In this document: in pieces, positions 27,100 to 35,298 of the stretch | Layout of the letters: each line of letters begins with the position of its first letter | Position numbering within the stretch: the first letter of the stretch is position 1 | DNA from: Acetobacter oryzifermentans | GTDB taxonomy: Bacteria; Pseudomonadota; Alphaproteobacteria; Acetobacterales; Acetobacteraceae | Assembly: GCF_001628715.1 (NCBI RefSeq) | Contig: NZ_CP011120.1 | Span: 992,001-1,056,000, forward strand | Direction: 5' to 3' | DNA length: 64,000 bases | The notes under the pieces: generated by a model | Databases searched by the model: none | The model's input: the letters and a program-made list of their open reading frames with translations, nothing else | What the model was told of the DNA's origin: nothing | Position numbers and translations under genes: made by a program

Positions 27100-27627
27100 A
27101 TGGATTTGGGCGAACGTATTAAACGCATGGATAGCTGGCTGCTGGATGAAGTCTGCCAGCCCTTGGCAGATAAATTGCCAGAACGTCTCACCGCTTTTGA
27201 AGTGGGGATGAGCTGCCAGCTCGGCTCTTTGTTGCTGTCTGCTGTTTCCATTATTGCCGTATTTATTGTAACCGGCATGAACGATTTTGGAAACATGATC
27301 TTTAACGTGCTGGTATGGGCATTGTGCGTTACATTTTTTATAGGGTTGAGCCGCCTGCGCGTATTGGTGCAGCCAGGCAAGGCCAACCCTTTGCGTTACA
27401 TGCTGATTAGCGTGCGCATTATCTCTATTCCATTTACATTTTACGTGATTTATCAAGCCATTACATCGCCGGTAACGTTCAGTTCGGCCATGTGGTTTAA
27501 TGCGTTTTCTAATATTGTTTTTGTAGTTGGGCTGTATTTTATTTCCTGCCAGCCCCGTCCGCCCCAGCGGCGGGCGAAGGAAGAAATCTGGGGCCGTGTT
27601 ATAGCCCCAGAAGGTAGCGGCCTTTAA
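27100..27627 (+). CDS. Small multi-pass membrane protein of unknown function
   Basis: I do not recognise this 175-residue protein. It has an amphipathic N terminus (MDLGERIKRMDSWLLDEV) followed by four hydrophobic segments at about 45-62, 66-85, 105-122 and 128-147, and a basic C-terminal tail. It should be an inner-membrane protein with both ends in the cytoplasm. It has no close partner: the YidB-like gene upstream is separated by a hairpin, and ccmI converges from the other side 27 bases away. A weak ribosome site makes the start at ATG 27100 moderately certain. Confidence 0.7.
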   Translation: MDLGERIKRMDSWLLDEVCQPLADKLPERLTAFEVGMSCQLGSLLLSAVSIIAVFIVTGMNDFGNMIFNVLVWALCVTFFIGLSRLRVLVQPGKANPLRYMLISVRIISIPFTFYVIYQAITSPVTFSSAMWFNAFSNIVFVVGLYFISCQPRPPQRRAKEEIWGRVIAPEGSGL

Positions 27628-27654
27628 TGCTTAAAATAATATGAGGAACGCCGA

Positions 27655-28386
27655 TCAGGGATTATCCTGATCGTGCTCTCCTTGCGCAATGCGTGCCTGC
27701 ACCGCACTGCGCCATGTGGCATCCTGTGGGGCCGCATCCAGCGCCTTGCGGAAAAGTGCGAGTGCTTGCGGTGTAACCTGATGGTTAGTGCGCGTGATGG
27801 CTTCTGCCGTGCGGGCGGCCAGTTCGGCATCAAAACCCATATCCAGAGCATGGTTCCACGCATCTGCGGCTTCTGCATAATGCTCGCGGGAGGCTTCAAC
27901 CTGCCCAAGAAGCAGATAGCCTTGGCGTAGCGCAGGGTCACCCGGTGGTAGGGTAGCCAATGTCTGCTTCAGGCGGGCAACCAGCATATCATTTTTTGTG
28001 TCCTGCATATGCTCGGCCGCAAGGCGTGGGCCAAGTGGCTGGGCAGGCAGGGAAGGCACGCCATTTGTCAGATACAGGCCCACCGCCAGCACAGGTGCAA
28101 GGCCAAGGCCAATCCAACCTGCTGTGGCGGCACGAGAGTTATCGGCGGAGGATGGTGCTTTATCTGCCGCCAGAATGCGACGCTGAATTTCCAGCCGTGC
28201 AATTTCGTGCTCAGTTGGGGCAATCAGCCCTATTGTCAGGTCACGGTCCACTTCCGCCAATTGAGCTTCGTGTAGGGCAAGAGCGGCGCTGCGTTCATCC
28301 CGCACGGTGCGGGTGCGTTTCCATAATGTGGCGCAGGCGGGGGCTAGAGCCAGCAGGCTGAGCAGGGCAATGGAAAGCCAGATCAT
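27655..28386 (-). CDS. ccmI: Cytochrome c maturation protein CcmI (CycH)
   Basis: The 243-residue protein is the apocytochrome c chaperone of System I. It has an N-terminal TM helix (IWLSIALLSLLALAPACATLW), a short cytoplasmic loop with a leucine-zipper-like LAEVDRDLTIGLI, a second TM (about 88-107), and a periplasmic TPR domain (LLLGQVEASREHYAEAADAWNHALDMG). The TPR part binds the C-terminal helix of apocytochromes and hands them to CcmF/H. It is the last gene of the ccm operon, overlapping ccmH by 4 bases. It is shorter than the E. coli CcmH C-terminal half plus linker, as expected for separate CcmI. Confidence 0.9.
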   Translation of the reverse strand: MIWLSIALLSLLALAPACATLWKRTRTVRDERSAALALHEAQLAEVDRDLTIGLIAPTEHEIARLEIQRRILAADKAPSSADNSRAATAGWIGLGLAPVLAVGLYLTNGVPSLPAQPLGPRLAAEHMQDTKNDMLVARLKQTLATLPPGDPALRQGYLLLGQVEASREHYAEAADAWNHALDMGFDAELAARTAEAITRTNHQVTPQALALFRKALDAAPQDATWRSAVQARIAQGEHDQDNP

Positions 28387-28874
28387 GGGGCGTTATCCTT
28401 ATCCTTTGTCAGCTGGGCCAGCCGGGCTTTTTCTTCTTCTGTGAGTGGTGGTGGAGAGGGCGGAGCAGCCGCGCGGCGGCGATAAAAGATAAGGGCCGAT
28501 ACAAGCCCTAGCAGCAGCGCCAGAACTGGCATGCACCACAACAGCAAGGTGCTGAATGAAAACGCAGGTTTCAGGCGGATAAAGTTGCCATAGCGGTTTA
28601 CCATCCAGTCCATAATCTGCTGGTTGTTTTCACCCTTGGCAACGTGTTCACGCACCACACGGCGCAGGTCTCGCGCCAAGCCAGCACTACTGTCCTCGAT
28701 AGATTCGTTTTGGCAAACAAGGCAGCGCAGTTGGGAGCCAATGGCTTCAGCCCGTGCTTCATCCTGGGGGTTGGGCAGCATTTCCATGGGGTCATCCACC
28801 GCCAGCACCAGAGCAGGCGCCGCAATAAGGGAGAACCCAACGCAGGAGGCAGCCAGAAAACGGCACATGTTCAT
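28383..28874 (-). CDS. ccmH: Cytochrome c maturation protein CcmH
   Basis: This 163-residue thiol-disulfide protein reduces apocytochrome CXXCH motifs before heme attachment. It has a signal peptide (cleaved near ALVLA), the periplasmic LRCLVCQNES motif with the LRCxxC redox pair at about residue 49, a TM helix at about 109-131 and a polar cytoplasmic tail. Both the ccmG and ccmI genes overlap it by 4 bases, so the three are probably translationally coupled. Confidence 0.95.
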   Translation of the reverse strand: MNMCRFLAASCVGFSLIAAPALVLAVDDPMEMLPNPQDEARAEAIGSQLRCLVCQNESIEDSSAGLARDLRRVVREHVAKGENNQQIMDWMVNRYGNFIRLKPAFSFSTLLLWCMPVLALLLGLVSALIFYRRRAAAPPSPPPLTEEEKARLAQLTKDKDNAP

Positions 28875-29452
28875 GGCGTTTTCAACTTTTCAACCAAAGG
28901 CAGAAGTGTCTGACTCAGAATGTCATCCGTAAGGGGGGCTGCGGTGTGCCAGCGGATAACACCGCCGGGGCCGATTAGGAATGTTTCTGGCACGCCAGAA
29001 ATACCCCATTCGATACCCACCCGGCCTTCATGGTCACTCCCAAGGCGGGAGAACGGGTTGCCGGAATGCTTAAGAAAGTTTTCCGCATTTTCTGGCCTGT
29101 CCTTGTAGGCAATGCCCCACATGGTCAGCTTGTCTTTCAGTGTCATCAGGGTTGGCATTTCCGCAAGGCAGGGAATGCACCACGACGCAAAAAAGTTCAC
29201 CAGCACAGGTTGTGTCAGGTTGCGTAAGTCCTGCGTGTTAAAGCCCTGCATGGGGGGCTGATCTGGCAGCGTGAAATCTGGCACGGGCCGGTTAAGCACT
29301 GGCGCGTTGATATCATGCGGGTTGAAGGAGCCATGCTCCATACCGGAAAGCATTTTCCAAAACGCAACGCCAACTACGCCAGCCCCTGCCAATGGCAAAG
29401 CCATAAGCAGCCGACGGCGGGAAGCATTGGGGGGTGTTTCTGAATTGCTCAT
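28871..29452 (-). CDS. ccmG: Thiol:disulfide interchange protein CcmG/DsbE
   Basis: The 193-residue membrane-anchored thioredoxin-like protein supplies electrons to CcmH and apocytochrome c. It has an N-terminal anchor (about 15-33), the PVPDFTLPDQ segment that begins the fold, the active site ASWCIPCLAEMP (WCxxC), and GVPETFLIGPGG with the cis-proline region. The length is normal. The start overlaps the end of ccmF by 4 bases. Confidence 0.95.
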   Translation of the reverse strand: MSNSETPPNASRRRLLMALPLAGAGVVGVAFWKMLSGMEHGSFNPHDINAPVLNRPVPDFTLPDQPPMQGFNTQDLRNLTQPVLVNFFASWCIPCLAEMPTLMTLKDKLTMWGIAYKDRPENAENFLKHSGNPFSRLGSDHEGRVGIEWGISGVPETFLIGPGGVIRWHTAAPLTDDILSQTLLPLVEKLKTP

Positions 29453-31434
29453 GATGCTGCACTCATTTCGGCAGAAGATTTGGCACGCTGCGGCGCACCC
29501 ACACGCACACGCCGGTCAGATAGGGAAAGCGCGCCACCAAAAGCCATAACCAGCGCACCCAGCCACATCCAAGGAGCTAACGGATTATAGTGTAAGCGCA
29601 GTACGTAGGTTGGGTTGCTATCCGGCCCATGTTTGTCACCCAGTACACCGTACAGATCTGCCAGCAGGTTGGTATGGATGGCAACATCGGTTGTGGTCTG
29701 GTTTTGCGTATTAAAGCTGCGTTTGGAAGGGTGCATAACGGTTATAAGGTGCCCGTTGCGCCGCACTTCTAACGTGCCCACCATGGCGGTATAGTTTGGC
29801 CCCGGTTCCTGCTTTACGTTTGTAAGTGTCCAGTCATACCCAGCCAGATGTTCTGTAGTGCCAATGGGCACTTCCACAATTTTATGCTGGGCCTGAGACA
29901 TGGCGGAAAGCCCAAGCACCGTAATGCCCACGCCAATATGTGCAATGGCGGTGCCAATAATGGCGCGGGGCAACATACGTGCACGCTGAATGCTTGTGGC
30001 AAGCGGCGCACGGAACAAGCGCACGCGTTCTACTACATCCGTGATGGTGGATGTAATAATCCAGATAGAAGCTGCGGCGCACAGAATTGGCAGAACGCCA
30101 GAAAGGCGAAAGGCTGCAACGGCGCAAGCAATGGCGGTGATAACAGCAGCAATCCATAGCTTTTGCAAAATGGGCCAAAGCTGCGCACGCTTCCACGGCA
30201 GCATGGGGCCAAACCCCATGAAGATGAAAAGCGGCAGAGCCAGCGGAATGGTGGTGGCATCAAAAAACGGTTTGCCCACAGAAATGGTGCGGTCAAACAG
30301 CAGGGACATAAACGGCGGATACATTGTGCCCGTTAGCACCACGGCGCAGAGCGAACACAGCAAAATGTTGTTCAGCACCAAAGCCCCTTCGCGCGAGACT
30401 GGGGCAAACAGCCCGCCGGAGGTAAGCGAAGGCGCGCGATAAGCAAATAGCGCCAGAGAGCCACCAATCACCACAGCCAGCAGGCCCAGAATAAACACCC
30501 CGCGTGCAGGGTCATTCGCAAAGGCATGCACAGAGTTCAGGATGCCCGAACGCACAAGGAATGTGCCGGAAAGCGAGAACGAGAACGTGCCAATAGCCAG
30601 CAGTACTGTCCAGATTTTAAGGGCTTCGCGCTTTTCCACCACAATGGCGGAATGAATAAGGGCGGTGCCTGTTAGCCACGGAATGAGCGAGGCATTTTCC
30701 ACCGGATCCCAAAACCAGTAACCACCCCAACCCAGCACGTAATAAGACCACCAAGATCCCATTGCGATTCCGCAGGTTAGGAAGCACCATGCGGCCACGG
30801 CCCACGGGCGCACCCAACGGCCCCATGCGGCATCTACCCGGCCTTCTAGCAAAGCGGCAATGGCAAAAGCAAACGGCACGGCAAAGCCGACATAACCCGT
30901 GTAGAGAATAGGTGGGTGGAAAGCCAGACCGGGGTCTTGCAGCAGGGGGTTCATGCCCTGCCCATCCATAGGCGCAGGCCAGATACGGGCAAATGGATCA
31001 GACGTGGTAAGGCAGAACAGTTCAAACCCGGTGGCCACCAGCCCCAGCACGCCAATAACGCGGGCGCGCAGGGCAGAAGGCAGGTTGCGCCCAAAAGCGG
31101 CAACAGCCGCGCCGCATAAGCCCAGAATAAGCGCCCATAAAAGAATGGAGCCTTCGTGGTTTCCCCACACGCCGGTAATTTTATACAGCAGCGGTTTGGA
31201 AACCGCGCTGTTGGCCGCAATGTTCTGGACAGAAAAATCATCCGTAACAGCGGCGTAAACCAGGCAGAGAAAAGAGGTTAGCAGTGCAATAAGCTGGCCA
31301 ATGGCAAGGCCGGGGGCCAATGCCATCAGCCGCACATCGCGGCGGCGTGCACCCATAAGGGGGAGAATACCTTGTATGGCAGCAAGCACGCAGGCCAGCG
31401 CAAGGGCGTAGTGTCCGAGTTCGGGGCTCAGCAT
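29449..31434 (-). CDS. ccmF: Cytochrome c heme lyase subunit CcmF
   Basis: The 661-residue polytopic protein is the core of the heme lyase that attaches heme to apocytochrome c with CcmH/I. It contains about 14-15 TM helices and the tryptophan-rich WWD motif WGGYWFWDPVENAS. Flanking periplasmic histidines (AFHPPILYTGY and the GNHEGSILLW loop) are expected heme ligands. The C-terminal periplasmic domain follows at about 505-600. It follows ccmE by 36 bases and overlaps ccmG, with no sign of truncation. Confidence 0.97.
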   Translation of the reverse strand: MLSPELGHYALALACVLAAIQGILPLMGARRRDVRLMALAPGLAIGQLIALLTSFLCLVYAAVTDDFSVQNIAANSAVSKPLLYKITGVWGNHEGSILLWALILGLCGAAVAAFGRNLPSALRARVIGVLGLVATGFELFCLTTSDPFARIWPAPMDGQGMNPLLQDPGLAFHPPILYTGYVGFAVPFAFAIAALLEGRVDAAWGRWVRPWAVAAWCFLTCGIAMGSWWSYYVLGWGGYWFWDPVENASLIPWLTGTALIHSAIVVEKREALKIWTVLLAIGTFSFSLSGTFLVRSGILNSVHAFANDPARGVFILGLLAVVIGGSLALFAYRAPSLTSGGLFAPVSREGALVLNNILLCSLCAVVLTGTMYPPFMSLLFDRTISVGKPFFDATTIPLALPLFIFMGFGPMLPWKRAQLWPILQKLWIAAVITAIACAVAAFRLSGVLPILCAAASIWIITSTITDVVERVRLFRAPLATSIQRARMLPRAIIGTAIAHIGVGITVLGLSAMSQAQHKIVEVPIGTTEHLAGYDWTLTNVKQEPGPNYTAMVGTLEVRRNGHLITVMHPSKRSFNTQNQTTTDVAIHTNLLADLYGVLGDKHGPDSNPTYVLRLHYNPLAPWMWLGALVMAFGGALSLSDRRVRVGAPQRAKSSAEMSAAS

Positions 31435-31470
31435 GTCAGGGGGTAGGCTCCCGCTTTTTCAGGTCTGTAT

Positions 31471-32001
31471 TTAGTTGGTGGCAGGCTGGGTGGCGGTGTT
31501 TTTGCGGGCATCCTGCACCGTCATTTTGTTCCAGCTATCCGCACTGGGGGGCGGGCCAAAACGTGGGTCCCACTTCCCGGCCTTTTTCAGGGCCTCGGCC
31601 ACTTCCTTGGGCATGTAGGTTTCATCATGCTTGGCCAGCACTTCGGTAGCGGTAAAATCGTGCGAAGGCTGCACGGTGCCAATGGCGACAACGCTCTGCC
31701 CTTCACGGAACAGGTCTGGCAAAATGCCCTCGTAATGCACGGTAACAGCGGCCTGACCATCTGTGACGTTAAACGTGGCCACAGGTGTTTCACCCTTGCG
31801 TTCACGGTGCACAGAGCCAGCAACCACCATACCGCCCAGCTTAACGGTTCTATCCGCAGGTGGGGGAGAAGCCATAACCTGTGAAGGTGTGACAAAAAAC
31901 ACGATATCGGAAGAAAAAGCCCGCAGGATCAAAGCTGCGGCGGTGCCAAGGCACGCCACGCAGGCAATGACAAGCCAAAGGCGACGGGTTTTGCGGGTCA
32001 T
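31471..32001 (-). CDS. ccmE: Cytochrome c maturation heme chaperone CcmE
   Basis: This 176-residue protein carries heme covalently from CcmC to CcmF. It has a single N-terminal TM (about 8-28), FFVTPSQV at the start of the OB-fold, VKLGGMVVAGSV, and the heme-binding His in VLAKHDETYMPKEV; the Tyr four residues later is also conserved. The C-terminal tail after EALKKAGKWD is longer than in E. coli. It overlaps ccmD by 4 bases. Confidence 0.96.
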   Translation of the reverse strand: MTRKTRRLWLVIACVACLGTAAALILRAFSSDIVFFVTPSQVMASPPPADRTVKLGGMVVAGSVHRERKGETPVATFNVTDGQAAVTVHYEGILPDLFREGQSVVAIGTVQPSHDFTATEVLAKHDETYMPKEVAEALKKAGKWDPRFGPPPSADSWNKMTVQDARKNTATQPATN

Positions 32002-32159
32002 GATTGTGGGGCGGCTCCTGCCTTGCGGGGGGCTTTTTGTTCAAGGGTGGCCAGCCGGATGCGGTCGCGCTTCAGGCGCAGGGCAGCACCAATAGAAAAC
32101 ACAAGCGCCATAATGGCAAACAGGCCGTAGCTGGCGGCAATATAAGGCAGATGGGTCAT
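31998..32159 (-). CDS. ccmD: Cytochrome c maturation protein CcmD
   Basis: This 53-residue single-pass protein is too short to stand out by length but is placed by the operon. It begins MTHLPYIAASYGL, has one TM helix (about 9-28) and a charged cytoplasmic tail LKRDRIRLATLEQKAP, which is the CcmD pattern. It helps release holo-CcmE from the CcmABCD complex. It overlaps ccmC and ccmE by 4 bases each, fixing both ends; a longer open frame in the same register upstream is not needed. Confidence 0.93.
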   Translation of the reverse strand: MTHLPYIAASYGLFAIMALVFSIGAALRLKRDRIRLATLEQKAPRKAGAAPQS

Positions 32160-32929
32160 GCAGCGTTGCCTCTGCGGCGGGGGGAGGACAGCAGGGCGCG
32201 AATGCGGCTTTCCATTACGGCGGCGCGGGTGCGGGCCACAACAATGGCGGCAAACCCAAGCCCCATACCCAAGGCAGACAAAGCCAAAGGCCACAGCATG
32301 GAGGAAGACATGGTGGGCGCACCCGTAAGGGTAATGCTGTCTGGCTGATGCAGGGTATTCCACCACTGCACACTAAACTTGATAATGGGCAAATCCACCG
32401 CACCAGCAAGGGCCAAAATAGCGGCAGCTTTGTACCCTCGCTGCGGATCATCAAATGCCCGAATAAGGGCAATATGGCCCAGATACAGGAAAAACAGCAC
32501 TAAAACGGAGGTCAACCGTGCATCCCACACCCACCACGTCCCCCACATGGGTTTACCCCAAAGGGAACCCGTAGCAAGGCAAAGCGCGGTGATAGATGCC
32601 CCAACAGGCCCAATTTCCACCGCTGCCAAGTCAGCCAGCGGGTGCCGCCATACAAGTGAAAGCAGGCCGCATATGGCCAGCCCAGCATACCCGGCGGAAG
32701 CCAGCATGGCGGCAGGCACATGCACATACATAATGCGCACGGAATCGCCCTGCTGCCAGTCTGCGGGGGAGAAAAACAACCCCCAGCCCAACCCCGTAAG
32801 GGTAAGAATAATGGCAGGCCACGTTAGCCACGGCTGTAGGCGTGCCCCCAGCTTAAGAAACTGGCCGGGATTGGCATACCGATGGAAAAAATTGCCGGTA
32901 CGCGCGACAAAGGTCGGAGAGGCGCTCAA
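32156..32929 (-). CDS. ccmC: Cytochrome c maturation heme-handling protein CcmC
   Basis: The 257-residue protein has six TM helices and loads heme onto CcmE at the periplasmic face. The WWD motif is WGTWWVWDARLTS. Conserved heme-ligand histidines lie in YVHVPAA and in the loop SVQWWNTLHQP. It is the first gene of the ccmC-D-E-F-G-H-I operon. No ccmA or ccmB lies upstream; the 171 bases before it hold the divergent YciI-like gene's ribosome site and presumably both promoters. Confidence 0.96.
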   Translation of the reverse strand: MSASPTFVARTGNFFHRYANPGQFLKLGARLQPWLTWPAIILTLTGLGWGLFFSPADWQQGDSVRIMYVHVPAAMLASAGYAGLAICGLLSLVWRHPLADLAAVEIGPVGASITALCLATGSLWGKPMWGTWWVWDARLTSVLVLFFLYLGHIALIRAFDDPQRGYKAAAILALAGAVDLPIIKFSVQWWNTLHQPDSITLTGAPTMSSSMLWPLALSALGMGLGFAAIVVARTRAAVMESRIRALLSSPRRRGNAA

Positions 32930-33100
32930 AAGTCAGTCCGTTCCATCTGTATCTGGTTCAATCCTGTGGTCTTCCTCTTTCACCGCCATTGTGGAAGTGG
33001 GAAAAGGACTACCTGTGTCCCCTTTTACAACATTCCGTGCCTCTTGACACGATGCAGTTGTTCATGGGCGTCTTGCCCGCACAACACAACGGAGGAAATT

Positions 33101-33394
33101 ATGCTGTTTGCCATTACCTGTACGGATCGTCCCGGCGCGCTGGAATTGCGCAAGGCCACACGTGCGCAGCATCTGGCATTTTTGGAAGCCCATAAAGACG
33201 GTATCCTTTTTGCAGGCCCGCAACTGGATGCCAATAGCGCCCCCTGTGGCAGCCTTGTTCTGCTGGAAGCCCCAGATCGCGCCACGGCAGAAGGTTTTGC
33301 TGCGGCAGACCCATACGCAAAGGTTAATCTGTTTGAAAGCGTGATTATTCGCCCGTTGCGGACTGTGTTCCGTGATGGCCAGATGGCAGAATAA
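33101..33394 (+). CDS. YciI family protein
   Basis: The 97-residue protein has the ferredoxin-like alpha/beta fold of the YciI family. It starts MLFAITCTDRPGALELRKATR, with the conserved HLAFLEAHKDGILFAGP and DPYAKVNLFESVIIRPLRTVF. YciI proteins often have a conserved His and Asp; the His in HLAFLE and the Asp in DPYAKV are retained. The reaction is not known for most members. ATG 33101 is fixed by GGAGGA 5 bases upstream. A longer open frame in the same register begins at 32882, overlapping ccmC on the other strand, and is unlikely to be used. The EVE gene starts 2 bases after its stop. Confidence 0.92.
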   Translation: MLFAITCTDRPGALELRKATRAQHLAFLEAHKDGILFAGPQLDANSAPCGSLVLLEAPDRATAEGFAAADPYAKVNLFESVIIRPLRTVFRDGQMAE

Positions 33395-33396
33395 TC

Positions 33397-33816
33397 ATGG
33401 CCTACTGGCTGGTGAAAAGTGAGCCGGATGCTTTTAGCTGGGATGAGCAGGTGGCTAATGGCGTAGAGCCATGGACAGGTGTGCGCAACCACCAGGCTAA
33501 AAAGAACCTTGCGGCCATGAAGGCGGGAGACCGCGCTTTTTTCTACCATTCCAACGTGCAGCGCGCCATTGTTGGCGTGGTGGAAGTGGTGCGTGAAGGT
33601 TATCCAGACCCAACGGCAGAAACAGACAAATGGGTATGTGTGGATGTGAAAGCCATAGCCCCCATGCCTACCCCTGTAACACTGGCGCAGATTAAGGCCG
33701 AACCTACGCTGGAAGATTTGGCTTTGGTGCGGCAGTCTCGCTTATCTGTCTGCCCTGTATCGGCAGCACACTGGCAGATTTTGTGTGAGATGGGAGGGTG
33801 GCAAGAGCCTGCCTGA
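33397..33816 (+). CDS. EVE domain-containing protein
   Basis: The 139-residue single-domain protein of the EVE/PUA-like fold starts with the family signature YWLVKSEPDAFSWDEQ. It continues with WTGVRNHQAKKNL, GDRAFFYHSN and GVVEVV. EVE domains bind modified bases in DNA or RNA, and stand-alone members are common next to YciI-like genes in alphaproteobacteria. Here it starts 2 bases after the YciI-like stop, so the two form a unit. Its ligand is not shown by sequence. A bidirectional terminator follows. Confidence 0.93.
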   Translation: MAYWLVKSEPDAFSWDEQVANGVEPWTGVRNHQAKKNLAAMKAGDRAFFYHSNVQRAIVGVVEVVREGYPDPTAETDKWVCVDVKAIAPMPTPVTLAQIKAEPTLEDLALVRQSRLSVCPVSAAHWQILCEMGGWQEPA

Positions 33817-33869
33817 AACACAGCCCGTGTTCACGATATTTTGTAGTGCTGGGCAAATTACACACAAAC

Positions 33870-33903
33870 AAAAAAGGCCGCTCCATAAAGGGCGGCCTTT
33901 TTT
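33870..33903. terminator. Bidirectional rho-independent terminator
   Basis: A G+C-rich stem GGCCGC/GCGGCC flanked by A-runs and T-runs makes AAAAAAGGCCGC (33870-33881) pair with GCGGCCTTTTTT (33892-33903) around a 10-base loop. It sits between the convergent EVE gene (+) and DUF442 gene (-) and has a T-tract in both directions. Confidence 0.92.
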
Positions 33904-33924
33904 GCAAGCAATGCAGAGTAAAAA

Positions 33925-34260
33925 TTAGCTCTGTGTTGCCAGTGTCCATGCCTGAGCGGAACGGTTGCCAGAACGGCAATAGGCAAAAATTGGGCCAGGC
34001 AGGGTGTTGATGGCTTCCTGCGTTTCAATCACGGCATCGGAAGAAGGTGTGAGCGGTGCAGAAACGGGAATGGCAATAAAGGAAAGGCCCGCTTTGCGTG
34101 CAGCTTCACCAATGGTTTCAGCAGATGGCTGGCCAGCTTCTTCACCGTCTGGGCGGTTACAAATAATGGTTTTGAACCCTGCACCATGAATAAGCGGAAT
34201 ATCATCCACTGTAATCTGGGGGGAAACGGCAAAATCGGGGGAAACAGAATGATACTGCAT
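33925..34260 (-). CDS. DUF442 / TIGR01244-type phosphatase-like protein
   Basis: The 111-residue protein has the small protein tyrosine phosphatase-like fold of DUF442, which in other bacteria occurs fused to a persulfide dioxygenase (Blh/ETHE1). It shows the family start FAVSPQITVDDIPLIHGAGF, then ICNRPDGEEAGQPS, and the P-loop FAYCRSGNRSAQ (C-x5-R). The cysteine and arginine are both present, so it may be active as a sulfur transferase or phosphatase. It is monocistronic here, without a persulfide dioxygenase partner in the window. Confidence 0.9.
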   Translation of the reverse strand: MQYHSVSPDFAVSPQITVDDIPLIHGAGFKTIICNRPDGEEAGQPSAETIGEAARKAGLSFIAIPVSAPLTPSSDAVIETQEAINTLPGPIFAYCRSGNRSAQAWTLATQS

Positions 34261-34370
34261 GGGAATAGGTATCCTGAAAGCTAAAAAGAACTGCCGTACA
34301 ATGCGGCTTTTGGGGCTGAATGCAAGATCAAAGCAGCCAGACCCAAAAGCGGGTATGCCCGGATATTTGT

Positions 34371-35048
34371 TTAGCGGTGAATGAAGTACATGTCTGAGTA
34401 CAGGTTTTTTAATGCAGCATGGTCTGCCAGGCAGTGGCGCACCAACACAGCACGCAGGCTGATAGCAGCCTGCTGTACGGCTGGATCTGTGCTGTTTGGG
34501 TGCAGGTCTGGGTAATGCCGCATGCAGGCTTTTAGGGTTGGATTGTTCATATCCACGCCAGAGCGGATCTTTTCTTTCAGCTCGTTATAGTAGTCGGAAA
34601 CCTCTTTATCAGAATCCCACAATGGCACGGAGGTATCCACCTTGCCGTTGTGCATAAAGTAAGCCACCGTAAAAAAGCCTGTTTCAGGCGCAGCCGTGCC
34701 AGATTGAACTGTCATGCGGCAAGAGCGTTGTGAATAAGGCGGAAAGCTTACATCCGGCATGGCGGAAGAAGCCTGTACCTGTATGGCGGGTGCAGGCGTA
34801 TTGGGGTTGGGAGAGGCATCTTCTACATCTGCACCACCGGCTTCATGTGCCTTTTCCCATGCTTTTGCCACCAGAATGTGGAAACGGTCAGACTGGCACA
34901 GATCTGGTGCAGTGCGCGCTTCAGCCAGCCGGGTTTCATATGTCTGCTGCTGTTGGGTGGCGCAGGCAGCGGTTGCAACAAGGGCAGCCAGCGGCGCCAG
35001 CCGCAGAAAGCGCCGCACGGAACGCTGGGTGGGTGAAGGATCGGTCAT
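34371..35048 (-). CDS. Putative lipoprotein of unknown function
   Basis: This 225-residue protein has a positively charged N terminus and a hydrophobic segment ending in ATAAC, a possible lipobox with Cys at about residue 29. It is therefore probably anchored to the periplasmic face of a membrane. The mature part has several cysteines (DLCQSD, RSCRM, KACMRHYPDL, VRHCLAD) that could form disulfides, and no domain that I recognise. It is divergent from the EcsC-like gene, with 250 bases between the starts. Confidence 0.7.
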   Translation of the reverse strand: MTDPSPTQRSVRRFLRLAPLAALVATAACATQQQQTYETRLAEARTAPDLCQSDRFHILVAKAWEKAHEAGGADVEDASPNPNTPAPAIQVQASSAMPDVSFPPYSQRSCRMTVQSGTAAPETGFFTVAYFMHNGKVDTSVPLWDSDKEVSDYYNELKEKIRSGVDMNNPTLKACMRHYPDLHPNSTDPAVQQAAISLRAVLVRHCLADHAALKNLYSDMYFIHR

Positions 35049-35110
35049 GTCAGGATACTCTGCAATAAGGTGTGCGCCTGGGTGGAGAACGGTATTTCTG
35101 CTTTGGAGTG

Positions 35111-35136
35111 TGTAAGGGCTTTATGCAAGCCTTACA
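35111..35136. promoter_or_regulatory. Inverted repeat in the divergent lipoprotein/EcsC promoter region
   Basis: TGTAAGGGCTT (35111-35121) and AAGCCTTACA (35127-35136) form a stem of 10 pairs with one bulged G and a 5-base loop. It lies in the 250-base gap between the lipoprotein start (35048, -) and the EcsC-like start (35299, +). It could be an operator or transcript hairpin. No promoter hexamers are confidently assigned in the gap. Confidence 0.4.
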
Positions 35137-35298
35137 ACGGCGCGGGCCGCGTATGCAGGGTGGATAAGGTGCTGGGTGCTGTTTTTCGTGCTCTGTGCCT
35201 GTTATGATTACAACGGAATAGAGAAAAATAAGGCGCCAGAGTGCGTCGCTGCTTCGTTCGCAAACGGGCGTGGCATGCAGCAGGCAGGAGAGGCACGG

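Noticed and set aside
33044..33049. TTGACA hexamer upstream of the YciI-like gene
   Set aside because: No acceptable -10 element lies 16-18 bases after it, so I do not call a promoter.
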